Source of the DNA: Dasypus novemcinctus
Lineage: Eukaryota; Chordata; Mammalia; Cingulata; Dasypodidae
DNA: 64,000 nucleotides
Reading direction: 5' to 3'
Assembly: GCF_030445035.2 (NCBI RefSeq)
Contig: NC_080698.1
Location: 4,037,501-4,101,500, forward strand
Numbering within the stretch: the first letter of the stretch is position 1; each line of letters starts with the position of its first letter. Shown here piece after piece: positions 1 through 15,779 of this stretch. The notes beneath the pieces were generated by a model. That model made no database searches, was not told where the DNA came from, and was given only the letters and a program-made list of their open reading frames with translations. Both the position numbers and the translations under genes were made by a program.

Positions 1-719
1 TTCTCAACTTCCCAGGGCTGTCTGGGCACTGTGGCGCCTGGGCACAGAAGCTGGAAGAGGGTGCTTGCTCTGCGGGCTGGCTGTCTGTCTGCGTTCCGTA
101 AGGGCGGACTCCTTTGAAAGGCCTCTCCAAAACGTGCCACCGGGGGCCCCTGGCGGGATTATGGCCACATAAGCTTTGCGTTCTTTCCTCCTTCTCCTGG
201 AAATCACCGGAAAGCAACAGAGAGAATGCAAGGCAAAATGCAAATTCCCTTTTCAGTTAAATCAGGAGGCGATCACTGAGCTGTTTAGGAGGAGTATAAA
301 AAGCAGGTGGGCGCACGTGGGTGCGGGACGTGTGAGTGGGAAGACGTGAGAAAGAGTGAAGGGCAGAGCCAGGGGTGGCGGACACCAGAGAGCACCAACC
401 AAGATACACCTGAAGGCGAGATCCCATCTTGAGGGGCAAAATCTCTCCTTGTCTGTCAAAGGAGGGAGTGGAAATGGGCACGCGCTCGGTGCCCAGAGGC
501 CCTGGTGGACCGCGGGGGTAGGGCAGCAGGGGGGCTGTGGCGATACAGGGCCACGCGAACACGCCGCATTGGTAGGAACCAGCCTGGGTGGGTGGCAGGT
601 AAGACGAGAATATCTGCAAGTGATTTCAGAAGCACCTCCACACCTATAGGAAATTCTTTCAGGTAACTGTCCAAATCCTACAATAAAGAAAAATAGGTTA
701 GCCTTCATACAGACATACT
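1..719. other. unassigned single-copy-looking sequence
   Basis: No exon, RNA gene or repeat family is recognised here. Open frames on both strands are short, mutually overlapping and of low-complexity composition, with no match to a protein I know. If GASK1A has an upstream noncoding exon, this stretch probably lies inside that gene's first intron. That is inferred from the gene's structure, not seen in the sequence. Confidence 0.4.
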
Positions 720-2640
720 CAAGCAAAAAGGAGGCACAGAATGAAAGTGATCAGGTGAAGGCCAGTTGCCTGAAAAATGTTATGCTGAAACTGGGGAATA
801 TTTCGAATAATCATTCCATGATGAATTTGAAAAAGTTAATTAAACACTCCTGTGAAGGAGCGCCTGATAACAGAAATGCAGAAATTCAAGAAACAGATGG
901 TAAGAGCAGATGAAATGCGAGCTGCAAAGAAATAGGGAAAAGAGCAATGAAAATAAATGAGGTAGAAATTAGTTCACAAGGGTGAATAAATATTGAGATA
1001 AAACACAATAAACCAAATAGAGTATAGAAATAAAAGTGAACCAAATGAAATGAGAATAAAACCTTAGAAAAGTTTAGGAGAAAATGAAAGCTATATGGCC
1101 AAAGAGACCCAACACATGCATCCACAGGACAGCTAGGCAGGGCAAAAAAATTAGACGGTCTTTGATTTCTCCACAGCAACATTTAGTGTTCGCAAAAAGC
1201 TGAGCAGGCCCCGCAAGCTATTAAACAAAAGAAACTGAGCCAAGGATTTTATATCTAGTCTAACGTTCCTTTAGATTTGAATTCTATAGAAAAATAGTTT
1301 TTAATATGGAAAGAACTCGGAGAATTTTATTCCCATGAGGACTGCTTGTGGAAATTACATGAGTTTGAACTTTAGTCAACTAAGAAGCTAGGGTGATGCG
1401 TGGAATATATTTAACCAAAGAACTGAGACCCAAAAAAATGTGGGTATTAGAGTAACGGAATAGACTGTACGTGTTTTACATTCTAGCAATGTAGAGATGA
1501 CATAGATAAGGACCATTGGAAAGGGAATGAGGAAAAAAGGTAGGAGAAAGTAAATATGCCGTTTGCCTCACTACTAATAGATGGAGCGGAGATTTAGAAA
1601 ATCAACATCCAAGTGGGAACAAAGCGAGGCTACTTATGCAAGTGATGGAGTCGGCCACCGTCACCTGTGTTTGGCAGGGACTCAAAGGCAGGCGGGGGAG
1701 TGGGTGGGCTCGGAGGGGGTCTGGGGGCACCCTCGCTGGAGGCTTCTGGCATGGGAAGCTGGAGGAGGGCTGGCCGGGAGGGGCCACCTGGGGTCAGTTA
1801 GGGACACACCCGTCTTCCTCCAGTCGGTCCCCGGTTGGAGTCTGCCGGTACTAGTAGAGTCCTGGATGTGCGGGGCCGCCGTTGGAGGGTCGGTCGTTTA
1901 GCCCCTGCACTGGGGGCTGTGGGTCGAGGGTCTGACCACGGCCCATTTGTGGCTCCATCTCTCCCTGGGGACCATGGTGGACACTAAAGAACACAAAGGT
2001 AAATGCTAAAAAAGGTCATACTGTTGACTAAAATTGGAAGAGAAGATATGCTGATCTCACCTTTGTTCTTAGTAGGCTGTCAAGAACTACAACTTGGGAA
2101 GTGGACTTGGCCCAGTGGTTAGGGCGTCCGCCTACCACATGGGAGGTCCGCGGTTCAAACCCCGGGCCTCCTTGACCCGTGTGGAGCTGGCCCATGCGCA
2201 GTGCTGATGTGCGCAAGGAGTGCCGTGCCACGCAGGGGTGTCCCTCGCGTAGGGGAGCCCCACGCGCAAGGAGTGCGCCCCTAAGGAGAGCCGCCCAGCG
2301 CGAAAGAAAGTGCAGCCTGCCCAGGAATATTGCCGCACACACGGAGAGCTGACACAACAAGATGACGCAACAAAAAGAGACACAGATTCCCGTGCCGCTG
2401 ACAGCAGAAGCGGACAAAGAAGATGCAGCAAATAGACACAGAGAACAGACAACTGGGGTGGGGAAGGGGAAAGAAAGAAAGAAAGAAATCTTAAAAAAAA
2501 CCAAAACTACCGTTTAAAGAACCAGGCAACCAGGTTAGCTAACCCTATAAAGGGAAGCATCAGGTCCCAGATAAAACTTTCTAAATATCACAAGGAAGAT
2601 ACACCACGAAAACAAAGGAAACTGAAAATGTAGCAGAAGC
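720..2640 (+). repeat. old L1/HAL1-like fragment, interrupted by a SINE
   Basis: The A-rich, G-poor sequence around 850-1560 and 2505-2640 reads like the 3' part of a HAL1 or L1 ORF1 region on the plus strand. It includes an 'agccaaggattttatatc' phrase of the kind that follows ORF1-type sequence in old LINEs. It is heavily decayed, and no open frame of useful length remains. A GC-richer stretch (about 1580-1980) and a full-length DAS-III SINE interrupt it. The family is assigned from memory of the consensus, so confidence is modest. Confidence 0.35.
2096..2504 (+). repeat. DAS-III SINE, full length, forward
   Basis: This tRNA-derived SINE starts with a tRNA-like head: an A-box-like 'tggcccagtggttagggc' near 2108 and a B-box-like 'ggttcaaaccccg' near 2153. 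It continues into the long DAS-III body ('gagctgacacaacaagatgacgcaac' region near 2345) and ends in a GAAA/A-rich tail. The same body recurs at 31608-32013 and 55339-55691 (antisense) and at 57529-57790 (truncated). DAS SINEs are characteristic of armadillos, so this repeat family is the main evidence for the organism. The reverse frame of 158 aa across it is a repeat artefact. Confidence 0.85.
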
Positions 2641-2659
2641 CTTCAAAAATGATAAATAC

Positions 2660-3744
2660 AGAAAATACACCATAAAGCCTTACAGCGGCACTGAGGCACC
2701 CATGTGCGGCATGTCAAGCAGTGTGGCCGGCTAGAGCACGCTCGTGCAAGAACACGGAGCTGTGTGGGTGAAGTGTGAGCGTGAGTATCTCTGTGTGGGA
2801 CGCAGTGTGCACAGGCTCTCCTGCCGCCTGCCCCGTGCCCCGTTCTGACCACCTGCAGCAAGGGGAGAGAGTCCACAGGGCCTACGGGTTCGGGCAGTAC
2901 AGGAGGCCCAGGGCGCCCCGTGATTTCCGAGGAACTGCTTCCCGGGCTTCCAGCCCCTGCTCCATGGCCCCGGTGGTCCCCCCTGCTCCCTGCCCCGCGC
3001 AGAGGCCCAGGCTCAGGGCTGCTGGGCTGTCCCGAGGCGCTGGCCCCTGTCCAGCAGCACCGACTGTCCAGCAGCTCCGACGTGGGAGGAGGAAGGGGGG
3101 GCACGGCTGCCAGAGACCAGCAGGGACGCCCCTTCTGGTGGGGGTGGCCGGGAGGTCTCAGGTGGCTGCTCTAACACAGGCCCGTGGGGAAAGGGGTGAA
3201 GCCATTCGCCCAGCCCCCAAGTTGGAGGTAGGGGTGGGCAGCGGGGGTTGGGGGGAGCTGGAAGGAGATGCAGGAGACAGGTCCGGCCTTTTCGGCCACT
3301 TGCTGCAGGAGCTGCCTGGACCCGCGGCCCCAGCGTGGGGGGCTGAGGGGGCCCCCGCGGGTGCTGCCATGTCCCCGGAGCCCCGGCAGAGGAGCCGGCT
3401 CGGATCTGAACCAGAGGCGTCGGAGGCTGGGCACACACCCCTCCGGCCCGGGCCTCTGGCTTCCCGGGCGACGCTCCTTCTGCCCCTGCAGACGGGCCCG
3501 CTGGCCGCCCTGCTGCCCACCCCAAGCCCCCTCCAGGGGTGCGGGAGGCGGCCGAGGAGCTCGTCGGCCCCGGCTGGCCGAGGCCCGGGACGGCCCCATC
3601 AGCTCTGGCCAGGGTCAGGGTGCCTGGACGACCTGGCCTGGGGGCGGTGGGGCTGGGGGTGGCGCTGCTAGGGTGCGCCGGGCTGTCGCTCTCCACGAGG
3701 CGCTGCAGGCTGCACCCTGGCCAGTGCCCTTCACCCATGAGAGA
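2660..3744. other. GC-rich unassigned sequence
   Basis: This block of roughly 1 kb is strongly GC-rich and open in several frames on both strands. Examples are a 298-codon forward frame and a 258-codon reverse frame. The predicted peptides are Pro/Gly/Arg/Ala-rich, mutually overlapping and unlike any family I know, so I do not call a gene. It could be a local CpG-rich or regulatory segment upstream of GASK1A. Confidence 0.4.
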
Positions 3745-4436
3745 GCCAAGAGCGCCCACTACTGCAAGCAGAGGAATTGCATCCATCATCCATGTGGAAT
3801 CTAAGCCCCCTCTCGATATAGAGGTGGAGTGGACATCGCCATCCCAGCGCCCACGGGATGGAGGAATAAAATATGGATTAGAGTGGACTTACTGGTGTTC
3901 TACTATAAAACTATTGTGACTAGGAATGGAAAAAAATGTAGCATCAAGGTGGAGAAACTGGCCACACTAGTTGCCGAGGGCAGGGACAGGGAAGAAGAGG
4001 TGTGATGTGGGGGCATTTTGGGGACTCTGAGTTGTCCTAAATGATATTGCAGGGTCAGATGCAGGGCGTTATACATCCTGCCATAACCCACTGAATGTCC
4101 GGGGGAGAGTGTGAACTACAGGGTAAACTGTAACCCATGCTGTGCAGCAGTGCTCCAAGATGCATTCACCAAGTGCGATGCGTGTGCCACGATGATGGGG
4201 GAGGTTGTTGGTGTGGGAGGAGCGGGGTGGGGGGTGGGGGGTACATGGAAACCTCTTATGTTTTTTAATGTAACATTTGTTAAGATGTATATATCTTCAA
4301 AAAAATATAATTTACAAAAATGATGGGGGAGGGGGAGTGGGTGTGGGTTATATGGGAACCTCTTCTGTTTGTATAATGTAACATTCTATGTGATCTATTA
4401 ACTTTAATTTTAAAAAGTGTTATTAAAAAAAAAAAG
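3745..4436 (+). mobile_element. 5'-truncated L1 3' end (xenarthran L1 type)
   Basis: The sequence has the look of an L1 3'UTR: a run of short G-rich motifs, a block (about 4190-4290) that is repeated in diverged form (about 4320-4400) with the 'tatgggaacctctt' and 'aatgtaacatt' phrases, and a terminal A-run at about 4424-4435. It is a dead, 5'-truncated copy with only the 3'UTR and the very end of the element. I could not find a convincing target-site duplication. Confidence 0.6.
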
Positions 4437-9422
<4,986 letters not shown>

Positions 9423-9545
9423 GCCCTAGAGGCAGATGATAGCCTTAGCCCCAGTCCCCAGGTGGAGAAGCTGAGGTTTGGAGGGGCTCAGAGCCTGCCC
9501 ACTGTCACACAGCCTTAAGTGCTGGAGCTGGGATTTGACCCAATG
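9423..9545 (-). repeat. MIR SINE fragment
   Basis: The reverse-oriented MIR core is recognisable: 'ggtggagaagctgaggt' followed by 'cccactgtcacacag' and 'ggagctgggatttgaccc'. MIRs are ancient mammalian tRNA-derived SINEs and this copy is strongly diverged. Confidence 0.65.
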
Positions 9546-10831
9546 CAGTTTTGACCGGAGTGCTGGCGCTGACATACCATTCACCCATTAAAACGTGCAA
9601 TTTGGTAGTTTTTAGTACATTCATAGAGCTGTGCAGGCATCAGCACAGTCCAAGTTTAGAGCATTTCATCACCCACAAAGGACCCCGCACCCTTTCACAA
9701 CCGCTCCCCAGTCCTCCCCACCGAACTCCAGCTCTAGGCAAACATGAGTCTACGTTCTCTCTCCATAAATGCACCTGCTCTGCACTTTACATATACATGG
9801 AAATATGCATGTTGTGTGTGTGTGGCTGGCTTCTTTCCAAGGTCCTCTGGCATGGACACATGCCATGTTGTAGCTTGTATCAGACCTCATTCCTTTTTAA
9901 TGGTGACTAATACTCTCGTGTATACCACATTTTGTTTATCTGTTCATCAGTTAATGGACATTTGGATTTCTACTTATTGGTTATTAGAAATAATGCTGAC
10001 ATTTTGAGGAACTGCCAACTGTTTTCCAAAGAGAATGCACCATTTTACATCCCTGCCAACAAGATTTGAGATTCAAATTTCTTGACATTCTTGTCGACAC
10101 CTGTTATTGTTGTTGTTTTTTATTTAGTGGATGTGAAGGGCTATCTTGTCATGATTTTGATTTGAATTTTCCTAATGACTAATGATGTTAAGTAGCTTTT
10201 CATGTGCTTACTGACCATTTGTATATCTTCTTGGAGAAATATCTACTTAAATGCTTTGCCCAGTTTTTACATGGGTAATTTGTCTTTTTTATCATTGAGT
10301 TGTATGAGTTCTTATATATTCAGGATAAAAATACTTTATCAGATATATGATTTGAAAATATGTTCTCCCATTCTGTGGTTGTCTTTTCACTTTATTGATG
10401 ATATCAATCGCAGTGATTTAATTTTGATGTAGTCCAATTAATCTATTTTTTTGTCACTTTTATCTAATTATGTTCCTACCATTGTCTAGTCTAAGGTCAT
10501 GAAGATTTACTCCTATGTTTTCTTCCAAGAGTTTTATAGTTTTAGCTCTTTCATTTTAAAACTCTGATCCATTTTGAGTTAACCTTGTGCATGGTGTAAG
10601 TAAGGGCCCATCTTCATGCTTTTGCATGTGGAGATGCAGAGTCATTTGTTGAGAAGACCAGTCTTTCCCCCACTGAACTGTCTCGCCATCTTTGCTGAGA
10701 ATCAATCAACCTTAAATGTACGCATTTATTTCTGGCCTCTCACTTCTATTCCATTGATCTACATGCCTGTCCTTATGCCAGTATCACATCGTCTTGATTA
10801 CTGTATCTTTGTAGTAAGTGTTTTTTAAAAG
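9546..10831 (-). mobile_element. antisense L1 3' portion
   Basis: The plus strand reads as the complement of an old L1 3' half. It includes the segment around 'ctgttcatcagttaatgg' (9941), the 'ttatcagatatatgattt' region (10337) and the 'gatttactcctatgttttct' phrase (10504). Short frames here are remnants without function. Decay and small gaps suggest a pre-xenarthran or early xenarthran insertion. Confidence 0.7.
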
Positions 10832-11940
10832 CAACTTTTTACTTTGAAATGATTTCAAACTTACAGAGCAGATGCAAAACAACACAAACCTCATACAGAG
10901 AACTCTGGCATATGCCTAACCACTCCCCATACCCAGATCCACCCACTTTAACATTTTGCCACATTTGCCATGCCGTTCTATCCATCTAGCGATCTCTCTA
11001 ACCTACCTGAGTGCAGGTTGATTACATCATGCTCCTTGAACACACTGAAAATATAGGGGATTCCCATATACCTCACCCCTCCCCCTCCTACACTTTCCCC
11101 ATTAACAACATCTTTTATTAATGTAGTACATTTGTTATAATTGACGAACAAATAGTTTACATTATGGCTTACACTTTGCACTGAACAGTTTTATAGGTTT
11201 TGACAAAATGGATAGTGGCCTGTATCTGTCATTGCAATTATCATGCAGGACAATCCAATGTCCCTAAAAGAGCCCTCTGTCCCACCTATTCATCCCTTCT
11301 CCTCCCTCAGAGCCTCTGGCGACCACTGATGTTATATGAAAAGTTAACAAGTTCTTCCATTACTACAATACTAGTAAGTCTACTTTGGCCCACGGCTGCA
11401 TTCCCCCTTGAGGATTTTGGGATGGTGTTGCCTGCTCTGTTTCAGATTTAGAGGGTCTTAGATATCATGGGGCAGATGAAAGAAACTGGTTTGCCTGCAG
11501 GAGTAGATACTCTTTGCTTTTTGGGATGGACATTGTCCATCATCATCCTTTCGTTAGTTGTCCTGGGTCAGTGCAATGAAGTGGAGAGTAGGTGCTGGCT
11601 GCAACTCTGCTGAGATTCAGGGCTCAACTAGCAAATGAACAGAATAAAGATTTAGGTCTCTGGGACATATATTTAACAGGTGCTAGTTATAGGTTCAAGT
11701 AAAAGGGGTAGAAGAATCATGTGTAGGGAAATTATAAATGAATCTAACTCTGTTGCCCTGGGGAGATAGGTTATCAATAGTCCAAGGTGAGGCCCACCCT
11801 GGGGTGTGAGGTGCTGATTCCATGGGGCTGTGTACCTGCTTACAGCGTCCAGATGTCCCTAGTACCCTCAAGCGCACCCATGGTTAAGGGTTTGTTTCCT
11901 GTGCAGTTAGTGAGATCCATCTGAGATGTGCATAAGTGTA
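10832..11940 (-). repeat. interspersed repeat, class uncertain (L1-associated)
   Basis: The block has the feel of a high-copy interspersed sequence, with 'acttacagagcag', 'ggggattcccatatacctc', 'taattgacgaacaaatag' and 'ttttgacaaaatg' in order. It sits between two antisense L1 segments. I believe it is part of an L1-type element (5' or 3' untranslated), but could not settle the family or its exact ends by eye. Confidence 0.4.
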
Positions 11941-14560
11941 AGGTTTGGAATATATAGGCATTTATTTGCAGCTATGAATTTCCCTCTAAGCACTGATTTA
12001 ACTACACCCCATAATTTTTTATGTTTTCATTTTCATTCATATCAAACTGTTTTCTAATTTTCCTGTGTTTCTTCTTTGATTTATTGCTTGTTGTTTAATT
12101 TCCAAATATTTGTGAATTTCCAAAATTTCCTTCTGTTACAGATTTCTTATTTAATTCCATTGTGGTTGGAGATCAAACATGGTATAATTACAATCATTTG
12201 TATTTATTGAGGCTTTTTATATGGCCTAGTAAATGGTCAGTCCTGGAGAATGTTCTGGGTGCTCTAAAGATGAGTGTGTATTCTGCTGTTGTTGGGTTGA
12301 GTTCTGTACATGTCTATTACATTCATATCGCATTGTTCGAATCATCTATATCCTTGTTGTTCTTCTGTCTAGATGTTCTATTCATTATTGAAAATGAATT
12401 TTTGGAGTCTCCAACTATTGTTGTTGATTTATCTATTTCTTGTTCAATTCTGTTTACTTCATGTATTTTGGTGCCCTGTTGTTTGATGCATACATGTTTA
12501 TAATAGTTATATGCTCCTGATGGATTGATCTTTCATCATTATGAAATGTTCTCTTTATCTTGAGTAAGATTTTTTGTTTTAGTGTCTATTTTGTCTGATA
12601 TTTGTATAGCCACTTTAGCTTCCTTACAGTTGCTGTTTTCATGGTATATCTTTTGCTATCCTTATTTCATCCTATTTTTATCTTTGAATCTAAGATATAT
12701 TTCCTTTTGACTACAAATAGTTTACCCCTTTAAAAATTCCAATATGACATATCTGCCTTTTGATTAGATTGATTAATCAATTGTCATTTACTCTTGTTAT
12801 TGATAGGTTAGATTTACATCTGCCATTTTGATGTGTGTTTTCTATATCTCTTATGTATTTTTTTGTTCCTTTGTTCCTTCTGTACTGCTTTTGTTCTGTG
12901 GGGTGGATATTTTATAGTGTAACATTTTAATTCTCTTAATGATATTTAAATTATATTTTTAAGAATTTTCTGCATGGTTGTTCTAGGGCTTATAACATAC
13001 TTCTTATCTTAACAAAATCTGCTTCAGATTCATGCTATCTTAATTCCAATGAAATATAGAAACTTCACTCATATATAGCTTCATTCTATTCCCCATTCTG
13101 TACTATTTTTATTATACATATTATGCTATACATGTTACAAACCCACAATACATTGTTATCCTTAGTATTTTATGTAATATGATTTTTTTAAAGGGAACTG
13201 AAGAAGAGTGAGCAAGTATACATTTATGGGTTAGTTTATTAACCTTCTTACTTACTATTTCTGGTTTTCCTCATTTTATCTTTTATAATTGCCTGCATAA
13301 TTATATTTACTGGCACTCCTTGTTTTAGTGTGTGAACTGAATTACTCTTTCAACCCAGAGAATCTTCTGTAGTATTTCTTGTAAGGCACTTATGCTAGCA
13401 GTGAATCCTCAGAGATTTTGTTTATCTGGGAATGTCTTTATTTTGCCATCTTTTTTTTTAGGAGGTACCAGGGATTGAACCTGAGACCTTGTACATGGGA
13501 AGCAGGTGCTCAACCACTGAACTACATCTGCTCGCTAAGGAGAGCTGGGTTTTTCAGTTGTTTTTAGGAGGTACTGGGGATTGAACCCAGGACCCTATAC
13601 ATGGGAAGCAGGCACTCAACCACTTGAGCTACACCTGCTCCCTGCCATCATTTTTTAAAGATAGTTTTTTGGGCATAGGATACTTGGTTGAAAGTTTCTT
13701 ACTTTCAGCACTTTGAATATTTCACCCCACTGCCTTCTGGCCTCCATGGTTTCTAATAAGAAATCAGTCATTAATCTTATTGAATTCTCTTATTGCTTTC
13801 AAATTTTTCTCTGTCTTTCAGCATTTTGTCTCTCATATATCTAGTTGTGGATCTCTCTGTGTTCATCCTATAGGTGTTCATTGAGCTTCCTGGATGAGTA
13901 GGTTAAATGGGAAGCTTCTCATCCTTAGCTCCTGGAAATTTTCCTTTCTCAGCATTCACTCTAGGAAAGCAGTTTATGTTCCTGCAGATGTCATTGTATA
14001 AATATTTACTTGCCCTAATGTTTAAATATAAAGTAAGAAACGTCCTAATTCTTCTTTTAAAAATAGTGTTTTAGTTTTTTTTCTTGAACAGTTATTATAG
14101 GCACATGACAAAGACTTCATATGGTAGGGTAAAAATATGTCTCTTTCCTGTTCTGAGCTTCAGTCCCACATTTTCTGTCCCCAAAGGCAAACCACTATCA
14201 GTCTTCCTCATGTCATGGCAGAGATTGTCCATGTGAATTCAAGCATATATGGGCAAATCCAATCTTGCTTCTTTATTTTACACAAGTGGTGACATTCCAT
14301 GCACAATATCTCTTTTTGCACAGTATAGAAGTATATAATAGCTACAAAATATTTCATTGTTTGGATGTGCTACCATTTATTCATTAAGTTCCCCTTTGAA
14401 AAAGTTATGTTCTTTCCAGCATCCATATATATATATATGTCTTTGTACTCATATATAAAACTTACTGTAAAACAAAATCCTAGAAGTGAAATTACTTAGC
14501 AAAGGGAGAAACTCTTTTTGTTGTTTTGATAGATGTGTCTGTCTGAATTCCAGCAGAATC
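11941..14560 (-). mobile_element. antisense L1/HAL1 segment
   Basis: The plus strand is the complement of L1 ORF2-type sequence at about 11960-12620, with 'tggagaatgttctgggtgc' followed by 'gtgtattctgctgttgttgg'. Complementary 5'/HAL1-like sequence runs to about 14050, and decayed L1-like sequence continues to about 14560. A dimeric DAS SINE at 13451-13642 splits it. A short (TA)n tract lies at about 14425-14438. No intact reading frame survives. Confidence 0.65.
13451..13642 (-). repeat. dimeric DAS-type tRNA SINE, antisense
   Basis: Two antisense copies of a short tRNA-derived SINE lie head to tail (about 13451-13536 and 13559-13642). Each has the complement of a B box ('gggattgaacc' and 'ggattgaaccc') and the complement of the tRNA-like 5' end ('gagctacacctgctcc'). 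The 7-bp sequence 'tgccatc' occurs immediately before the first copy (13444-13450) and right after the second (13643-13649). This suggests that the pair inserted as one dimer with this target-site duplication. Confidence 0.75.
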
Positions 14561-15139
14561 CAACCCTGGTAAGTCAAAGGAAGAAATTTTAATGAAGGGG
14601 CCAGTTACAGATGTGTGTCAGGAATCAGGAATGAACTAGGGATACTGGAGCTTCAGAAACCAGCCTCACCACCCTTGAGTGGAAATCAGGAGGACAGAGT
14701 AAGGTGCTGTGGAGGAGAGGCCTCCCACCAGGAGCTGTGGGAAAGAGGGGAAACAGCCATTGCCAGAAACAAAGCCCAGAGCAGGCAGAGAGTGGGGAAC
14801 TAACACAAAGCCCTCTCTCCTCTAGCCCTCTGGTATCCTGCTGGTGTCTCCCACCAGCCAAATCCAAACAAGTCAGTGGTCAAGGATGAAAGAACCCCTT
14901 GGGTCATCCTCAAGAGTGGGAGGAAAAACAGGACATGCCTGCTCAATTCATGTGGCCAAATTTCCCTCCAAAGAGACCTCCATTTCCCAGCAGTGCAGGA
15001 GGTGCCTCTGTCCCATCTCTGATTAGGACTGGGTACACGAAACATGCATCTTTTTTTTCTTCACCCATATGATAGATTTTAGGAAGAAAACATCAATTAT
15101 GAGTAACATTGAGCATCTTTTCATGTTTAAAAGCAGGGC
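14561..15139. other. unassigned intronic sequence
   Basis: Moderately GC sequence between L1-derived segments. It may hold a decayed LTR, but no terminal signature was clear. Short frames on both strands are not recognised. No splice-bounded exon with conserved-looking coding content was found. Confidence 0.35.
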
Positions 15140-15690
15140 CTAGATTAGGGTGAAGTGCGAAAGGGAGAATTCTAAGGTGGCTCTCAAGAGTCCTTCCTTT
15201 GAATGTGGGGACGACCCGTGTACGTGCTGGAATAGCCCTGCGGTGACTGGGTTACCGGCCAGTTAACTAGGAGTTCACCAAAAAGGAACGCAGGGTCGGC
15301 CTGACCTAAGAAGATGGGCCTTAAAAGAAGGTGCAGCATCAGGGAGATTGTCCTGCTGACCTGGAGGAAGAAAGCAAGTCGCCTTGTTATGACCCTGCTC
15401 TGCGCTGGAGAGACCTCTGGGGAAACCCGGAGCCCTCCGAGGACCTCAGTCCTCCAACCACGAGGATCTGATTTCTGCCAACAACCTGGGCGAGCCTGGA
15501 AGAGGATCCGGAGCAACAGCCGAGACTGCAGCCCCCACCAGCCCCTGGAATTCAGCCAGGCGACCCCTGAGCAAGAGCGTGCGGGAATCCTGACCCACGG
15601 AACCATGACGTAATGAGTGTGTCCTTTTACACCACTGTGCTCGTGGCATTTTTTTATGCAGCAACAGAAAACTACTTCATGAGGCGAGGG
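15140..15690 (+). mobile_element. MLT1-type MaLR solo LTR
   Basis: Late-LTR phrases of the MLT1/MST group appear in order: 'cctcagtcctccaaccac', 'tttctgccaacaacctggg', 'gagactgcagcccccacc' and 'atcctgacccacggaacc', then a diverged terminus with 'gcagcaacagaaaactac'. ERVL-MaLR LTRs are ancient non-autonomous retrovirus-like elements, and only a solo LTR is seen here. The 140-codon reverse frame over it is an artefact. Confidence 0.7.
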
Positions 15691-15779
15691 GGTTGCCCGA
15701 GGGGCAGGCGTTCTAGGAAGTGCCCGTTCTCGTTTGCCGACTGCGCCGGCGCCACCTGAGAGTGAGTGTCTGCAAGTTG

